Shown here in pieces: positions 8,106 through 14,837 of a stretch of DNA of 32,793 nucleotides. The position numbers were made by a program, and so were the translations under genes. Origin of the DNA: Nitrospirales bacterium (GTDB taxonomy: Bacteria > Nitrospirota > Nitrospiria > Nitrospirales > UBA8639); NCBI GenBank assembly GCA_029261255.1, contig JAJDBQ010000151.1, positions 1 through 32,793 of the forward strand. Direction: 5' to 3'. Position 1 is the stretch's first letter; every line of letters starts with the position of its first letter. The notes beneath the pieces were generated by a model. That model was not told the origin of the DNA, did no database searches, and worked only from the letters and a program-made list of their open reading frames with translations.

Positions 8106-8453
8106 TCATGTATACATTCTGGCGTGGCCTATGGCTTCTTGTTCAGATTCGTAGATCGGGACAATTTCTGAAAGATGCGCCCAATCTAAATGGTTCCGAA
8201 TATCGGTCGGTGGCTTGATGATACTGATCATGACATGAAGAGGTCTCATGTTGTGATACCAGAGAAATAACTCTCCCAGGCCCGTTGAATCAATCTCCGT
8301 GACGCCGGAGAAATCCAAAATGATGTGGTGACAGCCTGACTCTTGGGCCGCCCAGATCCTCGCTTGGATCCCTGTTGTTGTATGACGACTAAAAGGACCA
8401 GCAAGGACAATAATCTTTGAATGAGAATACTGGTGTGCATGAAGCTGAAGCAT
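8106..8453 (-). CDS. STAS-domain protein, anti-sigma factor antagonist type
   Basis: A 115-residue single STAS domain. The core IILDFSGVTEIDSTGLGELFLWY matches the family, with the phosphorylatable Ser56 in Asp-Ser-Thr-Gly. Proteins of this size (SpoIIAA/RsbV-like) bind anti-sigma kinases in a phosphorylation-switched way. No RsbW-like kinase or sigma factor is adjacent, so its partner is unknown. The ATG at 8453 is supported by CGGAGG about ten bases upstream on the minus strand. An alternative frame further upstream overlaps but lacks the motif. A role in a general stress partner-switch is inferred from the family. Confidence 0.85.
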   Translation of the reverse strand: MLQLHAHQYSHSKIIVLAGPFSRHTTTGIQARIWAAQESGCHHIILDFSGVTEIDSTGLGELFLWYHNMRPLHVMISIIKPPTDIRNHLDWAHLSEIVPIYESEQEAIGHARMYT

Positions 8454-9130
8454 AAGACCGACCTCCGAGTGTAAAAACGGTGGAAAGTATCATGGTTTTC
8501 CACAGTGAATCTCTTTGCAGCAGCAGGAGCAATTCACCGATAGGAGTAATGGTATATCACTAGTGTCTAATCAAAGATGCAATGAGGAATTTGAAGTTCT
8601 CTTTGCCATGTTAAAGGGCCAAAATTTGGAGGCACCGTTCAAGCCAAAACCACTTTCTAGCACTTCAATTCTCATACGAGGCCTCATGTTGAACGGACCA
8701 CTTTCTTGGTAAGCTGGACTCTGGTGATGGTATATATGCAAATTTCATGTCATTTGGAAATCTAGTACGACGTAAGAGCAAAGTTACTAAAAGCGTGGAT
8801 TTCTCACATATGGACACCTCTAAGAACCTTCGTTTTTACAAACTGTGTATTCATTATTTATTCAAAAGTTGCAAGATGAATTTCAAATATCAGAAATATG
8901 CTCAAGATATTTACCAAGGGGAAGGGAGAAGCAATAGATGGCTAAGCAAATAGCTGGGCTAGCGATGATGAGGTTCAACGAACTGGGAGATTGGTATGAC
9001 GAGTTATTTCAGAGGGGAAAGTATGAAGTCATAGACTTCGTCTATTGGTCGTTAGCCCCGAGCTTGCGAAGCGTTGATTGACTGAGGAGTGCACGACCTC
9101 GTAGGAGTCTGTTCACTCCAATCAGCTACC
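8454..9130. other. AT-rich gene-poor region
   Basis: About 680 bases with no gene I can support strongly. The stretch 8740-8930 is visibly richer in A and T than its neighbours, and reading frames there look random. One 47-codon frame at 8938-9081 is listed separately. At 9075-9124 the sequence can fold: TGATT/AATCA outside, GGAGTG/CACTCC inside with a bulge, then ACGA/TCGT. The composition may mark decayed foreign DNA. Confidence 0.4.
8938..9081 (+). CDS. Possible small protein, 47 residues
   Basis: A short frame starting ATG at 8938 with a purine-rich GGGGAAGGGAGAA stretch just before it. The product has a protein-like middle (RFNELGDWYDELFQRGKYE, then VIDFVYW) with alternating acidic and aromatic residues, no signal peptide and no recognised family. 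It could be a fragment of a decayed gene. Coding status is uncertain. Confidence 0.22.
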   Translation: MAKQIAGLAMMRFNELGDWYDELFQRGKYEVIDFVYWSLAPSLRSVD

Positions 9131-9856
9131 TCAAAGGTTCGGTGATACTAAGTGCCCAACCTTCACGTAAATTAATGCGCCCTCTTCCTTGGTGAAAGGC
9201 GTATGGCGACTTAAATGGGGAGAGCGAATCCATGTGCCAGTTGGGTAGCAATCATATTCGTCATAAAAGACTCCCTCCAAGACAAGTATTTCTTCACCTC
9301 CGCGATGTGAGTGGAGGTTGAATTGTGTATGAGGTGCCCATCGAACGAGTGCTACATGCTCACCTTCATATTCATGCAAGGGCATCACCTGAAGTCCTTC
9401 CACCACTCCTGGCCGCCAGGTTGCTTTTTCCGTATCGATAACCGTGTGCTGTTTATCATTCTTTGGGAATGGATGGGATTTCATAAACAACGTGCTTCCT
9501 TTGGCTGCGATGCTTGGAGGAGAGCATGTACCTTTCGGATTCCGTACATATGCTCCACTTGAATATTCGCCGTGTTCATCGGTAAGCGTCCCATCGAGAA
9601 CGAAAAATTCCAGGTCACCATAATGAATATTCTCTGGGATTCCACTATCCTGAGTGTAGCGGACAAGGGTCGTTGCACAATTCAACTTTCCACCTATTCG
9701 ATCTAACGTCATATGCTGAATTCCAGGGATCGACAAAGACGTCCATGAATAATCATTGGGTTTGACTACGATACGCTTATTAAAATCATCATGAACTGGG
9801 AAATCTTCTGGTGATGGGACTATTGCGTATTCATTGTTGTAAGCCGGCATGATCAT
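9131..9856 (-). CDS. Bicupin protein, ChrR-like cupin
   Basis: A 241-residue protein with two cupin domains resembling the ChrR-type (Cupin_7) fold. The second (about 160-235) has a full metal set: His182-x-His184, Glu188 and a late His near 218 in TWIRSPHLSRHTPF. The first (about 35-128) keeps His78 and Glu83 in NIHYGDLEFFVLDG but has Asn where the first His is expected, so its metal site may be lost or altered. There is no N-terminal zinc-binding anti-sigma part, so it is not a ChrR anti-sigma factor as such. Frame is open to 9943; the start at 9856 is chosen since the domain begins there, with a weak AGAAAG upstream. Substrate unknown. It lies downstream of the alpha/beta-barrel gene on the same strand. 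Confidence 0.75.
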   Translation of the reverse strand: MIMPAYNNEYAIVPSPEDFPVHDDFNKRIVVKPNDYSWTSLSIPGIQHMTLDRIGGKLNCATTLVRYTQDSGIPENIHYGDLEFFVLDGTLTDEHGEYSSGAYVRNPKGTCSPPSIAAKGSTLFMKSHPFPKNDKQHTVIDTEKATWRPGVVEGLQVMPLHEYEGEHVALVRWAPHTQFNLHSHRGGEEILVLEGVFYDEYDCYPTGTWIRSPHLSRHTPFTKEEGALIYVKVGHLVSPNL

Positions 9857-10134
9857 CGTCTTTCTGGTTGTGTAATTTCGGATAGCAATTAAATGCGTTT
9901 TTTTTCCTTGTACATTCACAACAAGACAAAAAACGTGAGCCAATGGTTAGCGGGGTTCATTTTTGCATCAAAAGAAGCAGAGACTCCCAACCCGCCCTCT
10001 TCACTTACTGTGGAACAATGCGGACGAACAAACAGAGCAGGAGTAGCTTCGAGTCCAATTCTCCCTTTCCGCTTGTCTGCCTGAAGCTGGGAGCATCATA
10101 TCACGAGATTTTTCGAGAGGACCAACGTTCGTCA

Positions 10135-10422
10135 CTACAATGCTTCGTAGATTCTGATGTCTGGATCAGACATGAGAAAGGGCTTCAACGCGCTAACGAC
10201 ATCGTTATTGAATAGGGGACTTTGTAAATATTTCTCAGCGGATGTCGTCGTATTGAATCCGTGCAGAACTTGGACGTTGGCTTCTCGCACGAGTAATTCT
10301 TTTGACGTGGCGCCGTGTATCGTTTCGAGAAAGGGCTGTTTGTATTTGGTGTAGACCTCCCCAGCTTTACTGCGATTCGATTCGGCCACGTGAAGTGTGA
10401 TGGCAAGATACGCTTTGCTCAT
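10135..10422 (-). CDS. Small dimeric alpha/beta-barrel protein
   Basis: A 95-residue protein with the beta-alpha-beta-beta-alpha-beta pattern of dimeric alpha/beta-barrel (ferredoxin-like) proteins: strand AYLAITLHVAES, helix around VYTKYKQPFLETI, strands KELLVREANVQVLHGF, helix SAEKYLQSPLF and last strand DIRIYEAL. It resembles DUF1330/monooxygenase-like relatives in size and layout, but no specific catalytic residues are recognised. GGAG lies about eight bases before the ATG. It follows a Crp/Fnr regulator gene by 120 bases on the same strand, with a possible regulator site between them. Confidence 0.7.
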   Translation of the reverse strand: MSKAYLAITLHVAESNRSKAGEVYTKYKQPFLETIHGATSKELLVREANVQVLHGFNTTTSAEKYLQSPLFNNDVVSALKPFLMSDPDIRIYEAL

Positions 10423-10514
10423 GGTTGGCTCCGTTCTGTATTCGCGGAGACGCCGCGCCGAAGCCCCCAGTATAGAGGCTTGGGTGCAGAGTAGCGTAGG
10501 CAGCGAAGCGTGTC

Positions 10515-10530
10515 TGTTCTCTAAATAACA
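10515..10530. promoter_or_regulatory. Candidate Crp/Fnr-type binding site
   Basis: TGTTC-N6-TAACA has the 5-6-5 geometry of Crp-family sites (TGTGA-N6-TCACA), with the outer four bases of each arm perfectly inverted. It sits between the Crp/Fnr gene and the alpha/beta-barrel gene, 93 bases before the latter's start. The match is short, so chance is possible. Confidence 0.3.
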
Positions 10531-10542
10531 GTTGGGACGCCG

Positions 10543-11223
10543 TTAAGGCTGTATGAATTGTTTGATGTCGTCGATTCCTCGTACACAGACATATTCTCTG
10601 CTATATCCAAGGATACCTTGGTCTCTCAGTTTGTTAAGGATCGTGCTGACCACTGGGCGACTTGCTCCCACGAGGTCAGCGAGTTCTTGTTGAGTGAGGC
10701 GAAGGTGCTGTCCGAATCCGTGCTCGCAACGTGTTGCGAAATCTCCAGAAAGCTCAATGAGGGTCTCGGCCAGCCGTACCTCAGTTCGTTTAAAGGCCAA
10801 TCCCTCGAGTCTCCGCTCAATTTGGCGTTGGCGGCGTGCCAAAATCGCGATAAATTCCCATGATATGATTGGATGGTTGAGGAGAAGGCTTTGGAACTCT
10901 TCAAGTGGTACTTTCCAAATTGTAACATTTCCTTTGGCCTGTGCGGTGTCCTCAGTCTCAGGGATGCCGCTCAGCGCAGGCCCGAAAAAATCCCCAGACC
11001 CCAACAGAGCGGTGGTAAAGGATTCTCCTTCACGGCTGACCCGAGCGAGTGTGACCTGTCCGAAAAGAACGCAAAAGACCGACCGGACGTTCTCGCCTTG
11101 TATGAAGATCGTGTTCTTATGTTGAAATGAAAGAACCTTGGCCGTCGGGCAATCTCGCTGTAGATCTTCGGATGGGACATCTGCCAGGAGAGGGCAGTTG
11201 ATTGAATAATTAGAGTTTTTCAT
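10543..11223 (-). CDS. Crp/Fnr-family transcriptional regulator
   Basis: A 226-residue regulator. Residues about 15-125 form a cyclic-nucleotide-type sensor barrel (TIFIQGENVRSVFCVLFGQVTL, GSGDFFGPAL), followed by a long dimer helix and a winged helix near 170-222: LTQQELADLVGASRPVVSTI is the helix-turn-helix with the expected recognition helix. The four-cysteine iron-sulfur set of true FNR is absent (only scattered Cys), and the phosphate-binding arginine motif of CRP (RSA) is not seen, so the effector is unknown. It is upstream of, and co-directional with, the alpha/beta-barrel and bicupin genes and may control them. Confidence 0.88.
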   Translation of the reverse strand: MKNSNYSINCPLLADVPSEDLQRDCPTAKVLSFQHKNTIFIQGENVRSVFCVLFGQVTLARVSREGESFTTALLGSGDFFGPALSGIPETEDTAQAKGNVTIWKVPLEEFQSLLLNHPIISWEFIAILARRQRQIERRLEGLAFKRTEVRLAETLIELSGDFATRCEHGFGQHLRLTQQELADLVGASRPVVSTILNKLRDQGILGYSREYVCVRGIDDIKQFIQP

Positions 11224-11411
11224 GAAAGGCCACTCAAATGTCGAACGTCAAGAATTATCCACCATCATCAGATGAAGCCAAAAAGTCGTGCGTTCGTCGA
11301 GTTGAGTTTCTATCCTAATTTTTGCAACCAATATCAGTCTCTTATCTTGGTGTCATAGCTTTCTGAAAGACTAAGAAAATCTGTGAGCGATTAATTTCAA
11401 TGGCGACTTGG

Positions 11412-12407
11412 CTATTGTTCTGAAAGGGATTTATAAACAGCCGGAATATTAACTCCAACATGCACCCAGTCCCATAGCATATAACCCTTAAACTTCGGCA
11501 TCGTAACGGACTGTTGTATTTGTTTGAGAGATAATCCGTTAGCGATGGCTGTCTGCACTTCGTGGTCTAGCGTTTCCAAGTATTGAATCGTGAAATCAAT
11601 GTCCTTAGGCTTCATGGGTATTCCATGCCCAGGTATAACTGTCGCATCTGCCGGTAAAAATTTTCGGATTTTTTTCATGGTGGCTAATGATGCTTGATGC
11701 CCACCTTCTAGGAGCCATGGAAGAGCTGGTGGTATGGCCACCAATGGATTACCCGTCCAAAACACTTTGTCATCCGGCACCCAGATAAACAAGTCTCCCG
11801 GAGTTTGTGCAAACCCCCAATGCATGATTTGCACTTCCTTGTTGCCAAGGTCGATGGTGAGGTGGTCATCGACTAAGATGTCTGCAGTCCGTCCGACAAC
11901 TTCTTCAATCCCTACATTTTTCCCAAAATTTTGAATCATAAAAATCTTGTCGGCTTTTAGAATTTCTGGGTTTCCAATGTACGCTTTTGTTTTGGGGTGA
12001 TGAATAATCATGGCATCAGAGGGAAATGCGTAATTCCCATAACTATGGTCTCCGTGGTAACTCGTGTTCACAACATAGCGAATGGGTTTCTTCGTGACTT
12101 GGGTTACCAACTCAATCACTTGGTGAGCCAGAGCCTGATTGATCATTGATTCCACCACCAACACGCTGTGCTCTCCAATAATGAAACCACCTGAGGTTGC
12201 GACTGGATCCCCTTCTTTGTTGGCCTCGGAAGCCCCTTGATGAATCACCGCATAGACCCCTTGGCCAACTTCATGCCGTTCCAGGACGACCCTGGCAGGA
12301 TCCCAGACAGTTTCCGCTCTTAATATGGGAGCAGATACACTTAGCAAAAATAGCGCTGCAGCAAGCGCCCATTTGAATTCACAACAACGAGGTGTTCTTT
12401 TTTTCAT
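11412..12407 (-). CDS. Exported metallo-beta-lactamase-fold protein with altered metal ligands
   Basis: A 331-residue protein with a signal peptide (FKWALAAALFLLSVSAPILRA) and an MBL fold: GGFIIGEHSVLVVES, NTSYHGDHSYGN, TPGDLFIWVPDDKVFWTGN and VIPGHG. Normal family members carry HxHxDH, GHTxGD and TGD. Here the first His is Ser116 (His118, Asp120 and His121 remain), the His of GHTPGD is Gln201, and the Asp of TGD is Asn220, while His261 stays. I checked each at the codon level. Site 1 thus keeps one His, and site 2 keeps Asp/His/His. It may bind one metal, use a different one, or be non-hydrolytic. It is divergent from the tetR-efflux operon, so a role in compound detoxification is plausible but inferred. 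Confidence 0.85.
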   Translation of the reverse strand: MKKRTPRCCEFKWALAAALFLLSVSAPILRAETVWDPARVVLERHEVGQGVYAVIHQGASEANKEGDPVATSGGFIIGEHSVLVVESMINQALAHQVIELVTQVTKKPIRYVVNTSYHGDHSYGNYAFPSDAMIIHHPKTKAYIGNPEILKADKIFMIQNFGKNVGIEEVVGRTADILVDDHLTIDLGNKEVQIMHWGFAQTPGDLFIWVPDDKVFWTGNPLVAIPPALPWLLEGGHQASLATMKKIRKFLPADATVIPGHGIPMKPKDIDFTIQYLETLDHEVQTAIANGLSLKQIQQSVTMPKFKGYMLWDWVHVGVNIPAVYKSLSEQ

Positions 12408-12448
12408 TGATTTCCTTTCATCGTGGCTCGTTAAAAGTTGTCGAGCGC

Positions 12449-12463
12449 ATTCGATTGTTCTGT
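12449..12463 (+). repeat. 15-base exact direct repeat, copy 1
   Basis: ATTCGATTGTTCTGT occurs here, 42 bases upstream of the MBL-fold gene, and again at 13509-13523 upstream of the efflux adaptor gene. Both copies are intergenic and flank tetR. An exact match of this length so close together is unlikely by chance. Confidence 0.7.
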
Positions 12464-12718
12464 CTTATTTGGTTAAGAATTGGTCTGCCTAATTTTCCAT
12501 GGTTACGAGAATTGCTCTACTTTTCATGGAGTGTTCAGTAGGCCCTCGTTTGATTTTACGTAAACATCTCCGGGTGCAAGGTATTGCTGATGAGCCACCG
12601 AAGAGACCCTTCATCGAGCTCTAATCCAAGGATAAATCAATTGGCTGCTCGTGGAGATCGTCCTCTAATCGATTGATGTGGAACTTGTGGGTATCGCCTC
12701 TTGATTTCATTGTCTAGC

Positions 12719-12747
12719 TTGAAATTATACCAACTGGTTTGTATAAT
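12719..12747 (+). promoter_or_regulatory. Sigma-70 promoter of the tetR gene
   Basis: TTGAAA (12719-12724) and TATAAT (12742-12747) are separated by exactly 17 bases. The palindromic operator fills the spacer, so a bound repressor would exclude RNA polymerase. The tetR start codon is 32 bases after the -10 box, preceded by GGAGGG. Confidence 0.8.
12727..12744. promoter_or_regulatory. Probable TetR operator 1
   Basis: ATACCAACTGGTTTGTAT is an inverted repeat (ATACCAAC and the complement of GTTTGTAT differ at one base) around a TG centre. Its reverse complement matches the site at 13594-13611 at 14 of 16 core bases (ACAAACCAGTTGGTAT against ACAGACCGGTTGGTAT). Confidence 0.75.
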
Positions 12748-12778
12748 ATGCTAGATATACTAAAATGGAGGGAATGAG

Positions 12779-13456
12779 ATGTCTAAACATACCAGTACAA
12801 AAGAAAAGTTACTGGAGACAGCCACCCAACTTATTTGGCAGAGCAATTACTCAAATGTTGGCGTGAACGAAATTTGCCAGCAAGCCGGGGTGACCAAGGG
12901 TAGCTTTTATCATTACTTTGAAACCAAAGCGGATTTGTTCTACGAGGCATCTGAACATCATTGGCTGGGCATAAAAAAAGAGCTGGACGCTTTGTATTCA
13001 CCAACCTTCACTCCCCTTGAACATTTAGAAAATCTTCTTCAGTTTGTCATTAATAAACAAGGCCAGGCGAATGACGAAAACAGTAATCCAGTCTCCGGGT
13101 GCCCTTTTTTTACTGCTGGTGGGCAAGCGGGTTCTGGCGAGGAGCGGGTACGCGAAGCTTCACGCCAAATGTCAGAGCATGCTGTGAAGTATAATGTGGC
13201 TTTAGTACGTAACCTTAAGGCCGAAAACCTTCTGAAGTCTGACCTCGACCCCCATCAATTAGGGCGTTTGATTAACCAGTTTATCCAAGGGTTGCTCATC
13301 TACGGGCGAGTATATTCCGACCTAGCTGTCGTGAAGACTGATTTGAGAGAAGGGCTATATCGTATGATTGATCTTAAGGACGAGTATCGTCAGCCATGGC
13401 CAAACTCGGAGAATTCTTTCCGAGAAAATATTCTGACTCTAGCCGTGGAGGCATAG
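12779..13456 (+). CDS. TetR/AcrR-family repressor, NemR-like
   Basis: A 225-residue regulator. The N-terminal helix-turn-helix is clear: VGVNEICQQAGVTKGSFYHY then FETKADLF, residues about 27-54. The C-terminal ligand domain includes VSGCPFFTAGGQAG with Cys108, at the place corresponding to the redox/electrophile-sensing Cys106 of E. coli NemR (SGC motif). That residue correspondence is my alignment by eye. It is divergent from the MBL-fold gene and 198 bases before the RND pump genes on the same strand. Shared operators in its own promoter and before the pump genes indicate autoregulation and pump repression. GGAGGG precedes the ATG. Confidence 0.9.
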   Translation: MSKHTSTKEKLLETATQLIWQSNYSNVGVNEICQQAGVTKGSFYHYFETKADLFYEASEHHWLGIKKELDALYSPTFTPLEHLENLLQFVINKQGQANDENSNPVSGCPFFTAGGQAGSGEERVREASRQMSEHAVKYNVALVRNLKAENLLKSDLDPHQLGRLINQFIQGLLIYGRVYSDLAVVKTDLREGLYRMIDLKDEYRQPWPNSENSFRENILTLAVEA

Positions 13457-13508
13457 AACGGGGGTTGATTTTTCTTGAAAGCAGTGACCTTCTACCATTC
13501 CCTATCCA

Positions 13509-13523
13509 ATTCGATTGTTCTGT
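13509..13523 (+). repeat. 15-base exact direct repeat, copy 2
   Basis: Second copy of ATTCGATTGTTCTGT, 85 bases start-to-start before operator 2 in the leader of the efflux genes. See the first copy at 12449. Confidence 0.7.
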
Positions 13524-13550
13524 TATTTATCAAGTAGAGAATTTGAGTAG

Positions 13551-13579
13551 TTGACGCCTTTCAATCATTTTGTTATTCA
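13551..13579 (+). promoter_or_regulatory. Candidate promoter of the RND efflux genes
   Basis: TTGACG at 13551-13556 is a good -35 box; 17 bases on is TATTCA, only a fair -10. Operator 2 would then lie just downstream of the start of transcription, a position that permits repression. The -10 match is weak. Confidence 0.4.
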
Positions 13580-13593
13580 TGTCTCAATGATGT

Positions 13594-13611
13594 AAACAGA
13601 CCGGTTGGTAT
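13594..13611. promoter_or_regulatory. Probable TetR operator 2, before the efflux genes
   Basis: AAACAGACCGGTTGGTAT shares 14 of 16 core bases with operator 1 (reverse-complemented). It lies 44 bases before the adaptor start codon. Symmetry is weaker than in operator 1: the ATACCAAC arm is perfect, the other degenerate. Confidence 0.7.
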
Positions 13612-13654
13612 GTAGCGTAAGTGTGCTAAAGAAATCCTATGAAAGAGATTAAAA

Positions 13655-14818
13655 ATGAACACTTTTAAGAGTCATCTCAAGGGGCATATGACCCTCACGC
13701 TGTTTGTCGCTCTCCTGGTCTTGGGTTTAAGTGGAGTGGCTTTGCACAATATTACAAGCGCGAATGATTCTGATGGAGCTCCGCCTCCAGAGAAGAACAG
13801 AGTCCCGTCCGTAGAAGTCGTGACAATTGAACCTCAGTCCATTCGTATTTGGAGTAAATTTTCAGGTCGCTTGAGGGCTGTTGATTATGTGGAAGTACGT
13901 CCACGAGTTGGAGGGACCATCACTCAAGTACTTTTTGAAGAAGGTGCAATTGTAAAGAAGGGTGATCCTCTTTTTGTGATTGATCCTCGAACATTTGAAG
14001 CAGAATTTCGTAGTGCTCAAGCGGCTCTTGAAACCGCACAATCTCAGACGACGTTAGCCAAATCGGAATTAAAGCGAGCCAAAGGGTTGGTACAAAAAAA
14101 AGTGATATCTCAAAGCCGGTTTGATTCGACAAAAAATGAATATCAAGTAGCGATGGCATCTATTAATACGGCCAAGGCACGCATGAAACAAGCGGCGTTG
14201 GATCTCGAGTTCGCTCATATTAAAGCGCCGATATCTGGTCGAATTAGTCGTGCGGAAATAACCGAGGGGAACGTCATAGAGTCTGGCCTTACGGCGCCGA
14301 TACTCACGACCATTGTATCGGTTGATCAACTCTATGCAGAGTTTGATGTGGACGAGCAGACGTATATGAAAACCAGGCGATCAACCGCTGGAGGTGCGAT
14401 GCCCGTAGAACTGACATTAACGAGTGATACCAGCGCCGTATTTCGAGGTGTCATTCATTCTTTTGATAACCAGCTCAACACGACATCCGGGACTATTCGC
14501 GCGCGCGCCATTTTTGACAACGAAGATAGAGCACTGGTTCCTGGAATGTTTGTGACCGTGCATTTGGGGTCGTCCGGGGAGCAATCAATCTTGCTCGTGA
14601 GCGACCGAGCCGTACGCACAGATCAGGAAAAAAAATATGTGTATGTGATTACCCCAGACAGTAAAGTGGCCTACCGAGAAGTGAAATTGGGGCGGACATT
14701 GGAGGGCCAACGCGTGGTGCTTTCAGGCCTCACATCTGGGGATCAGGTGATGATGAATAGTCTGCAGCGAGTACGCCCAGAAATGGAAGTCCAGCCAGTT
14801 GAGTTGACGCTCAATTAA
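13655..14818 (+). CDS. RND efflux periplasmic adaptor subunit (AcrA/MexA type)
   Basis: A 387-residue membrane-fusion protein. It has an N-terminal hydrophobic segment (MTLTLFVALLVLGLSGVAL), two half-lipoyl motifs (VRPRVGGTITQVLFEEGAIV and IKAPISGRISRAEITEGNVI) flanking a short coiled-coil hairpin (about 110-185), and beta-barrel and membrane-proximal domains (VPGMFVTVHLG, VSDRAVRTD). No lipobox Cys is seen, so it is probably anchored by the N-terminal helix or released after cleavage. It links the inner-membrane permease to the outer-membrane channel. Twenty bases separate it from the permease gene. Confidence 0.92.
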   Translation: MNTFKSHLKGHMTLTLFVALLVLGLSGVALHNITSANDSDGAPPPEKNRVPSVEVVTIEPQSIRIWSKFSGRLRAVDYVEVRPRVGGTITQVLFEEGAIVKKGDPLFVIDPRTFEAEFRSAQAALETAQSQTTLAKSELKRAKGLVQKKVISQSRFDSTKNEYQVAMASINTAKARMKQAALDLEFAHIKAPISGRISRAEITEGNVIESGLTAPILTTIVSVDQLYAEFDVDEQTYMKTRRSTAGGAMPVELTLTSDTSAVFRGVIHSFDNQLNTTSGTIRARAIFDNEDRALVPGMFVTVHLGSSGEQSILLVSDRAVRTDQEKKYVYVITPDSKVAYREVKLGRTLEGQRVVLSGLTSGDQVMMNSLQRVRPEMEVQPVELTLN

Positions 14819-14837
14819 GCGTTTCGAAAGTCCAATC

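Larger units (their letters stand above)
12408..12778. other. Divergent promoter region between MBL-fold gene and tetR
   Basis: Regulatory region with no gene. It holds the tetR promoter with embedded operator (12719-12747), a 15-base sequence repeated exactly upstream of the pump genes (12449-12463), and a 10-base palindrome TTTACGTAAA at 12555-12564. Confidence 0.7.

Noticed and set aside
8515-8953. Two plus-strand frames (8515-8712 and 8747-8953)
   Set aside because: AT-rich, low-information products with no motif or ribosome site.
12555-12564. TTTACGTAAA palindrome in the MBL/tetR intergenic region
   Set aside because: Ten bases only and no second copy noticed near; not enough to call an operator.
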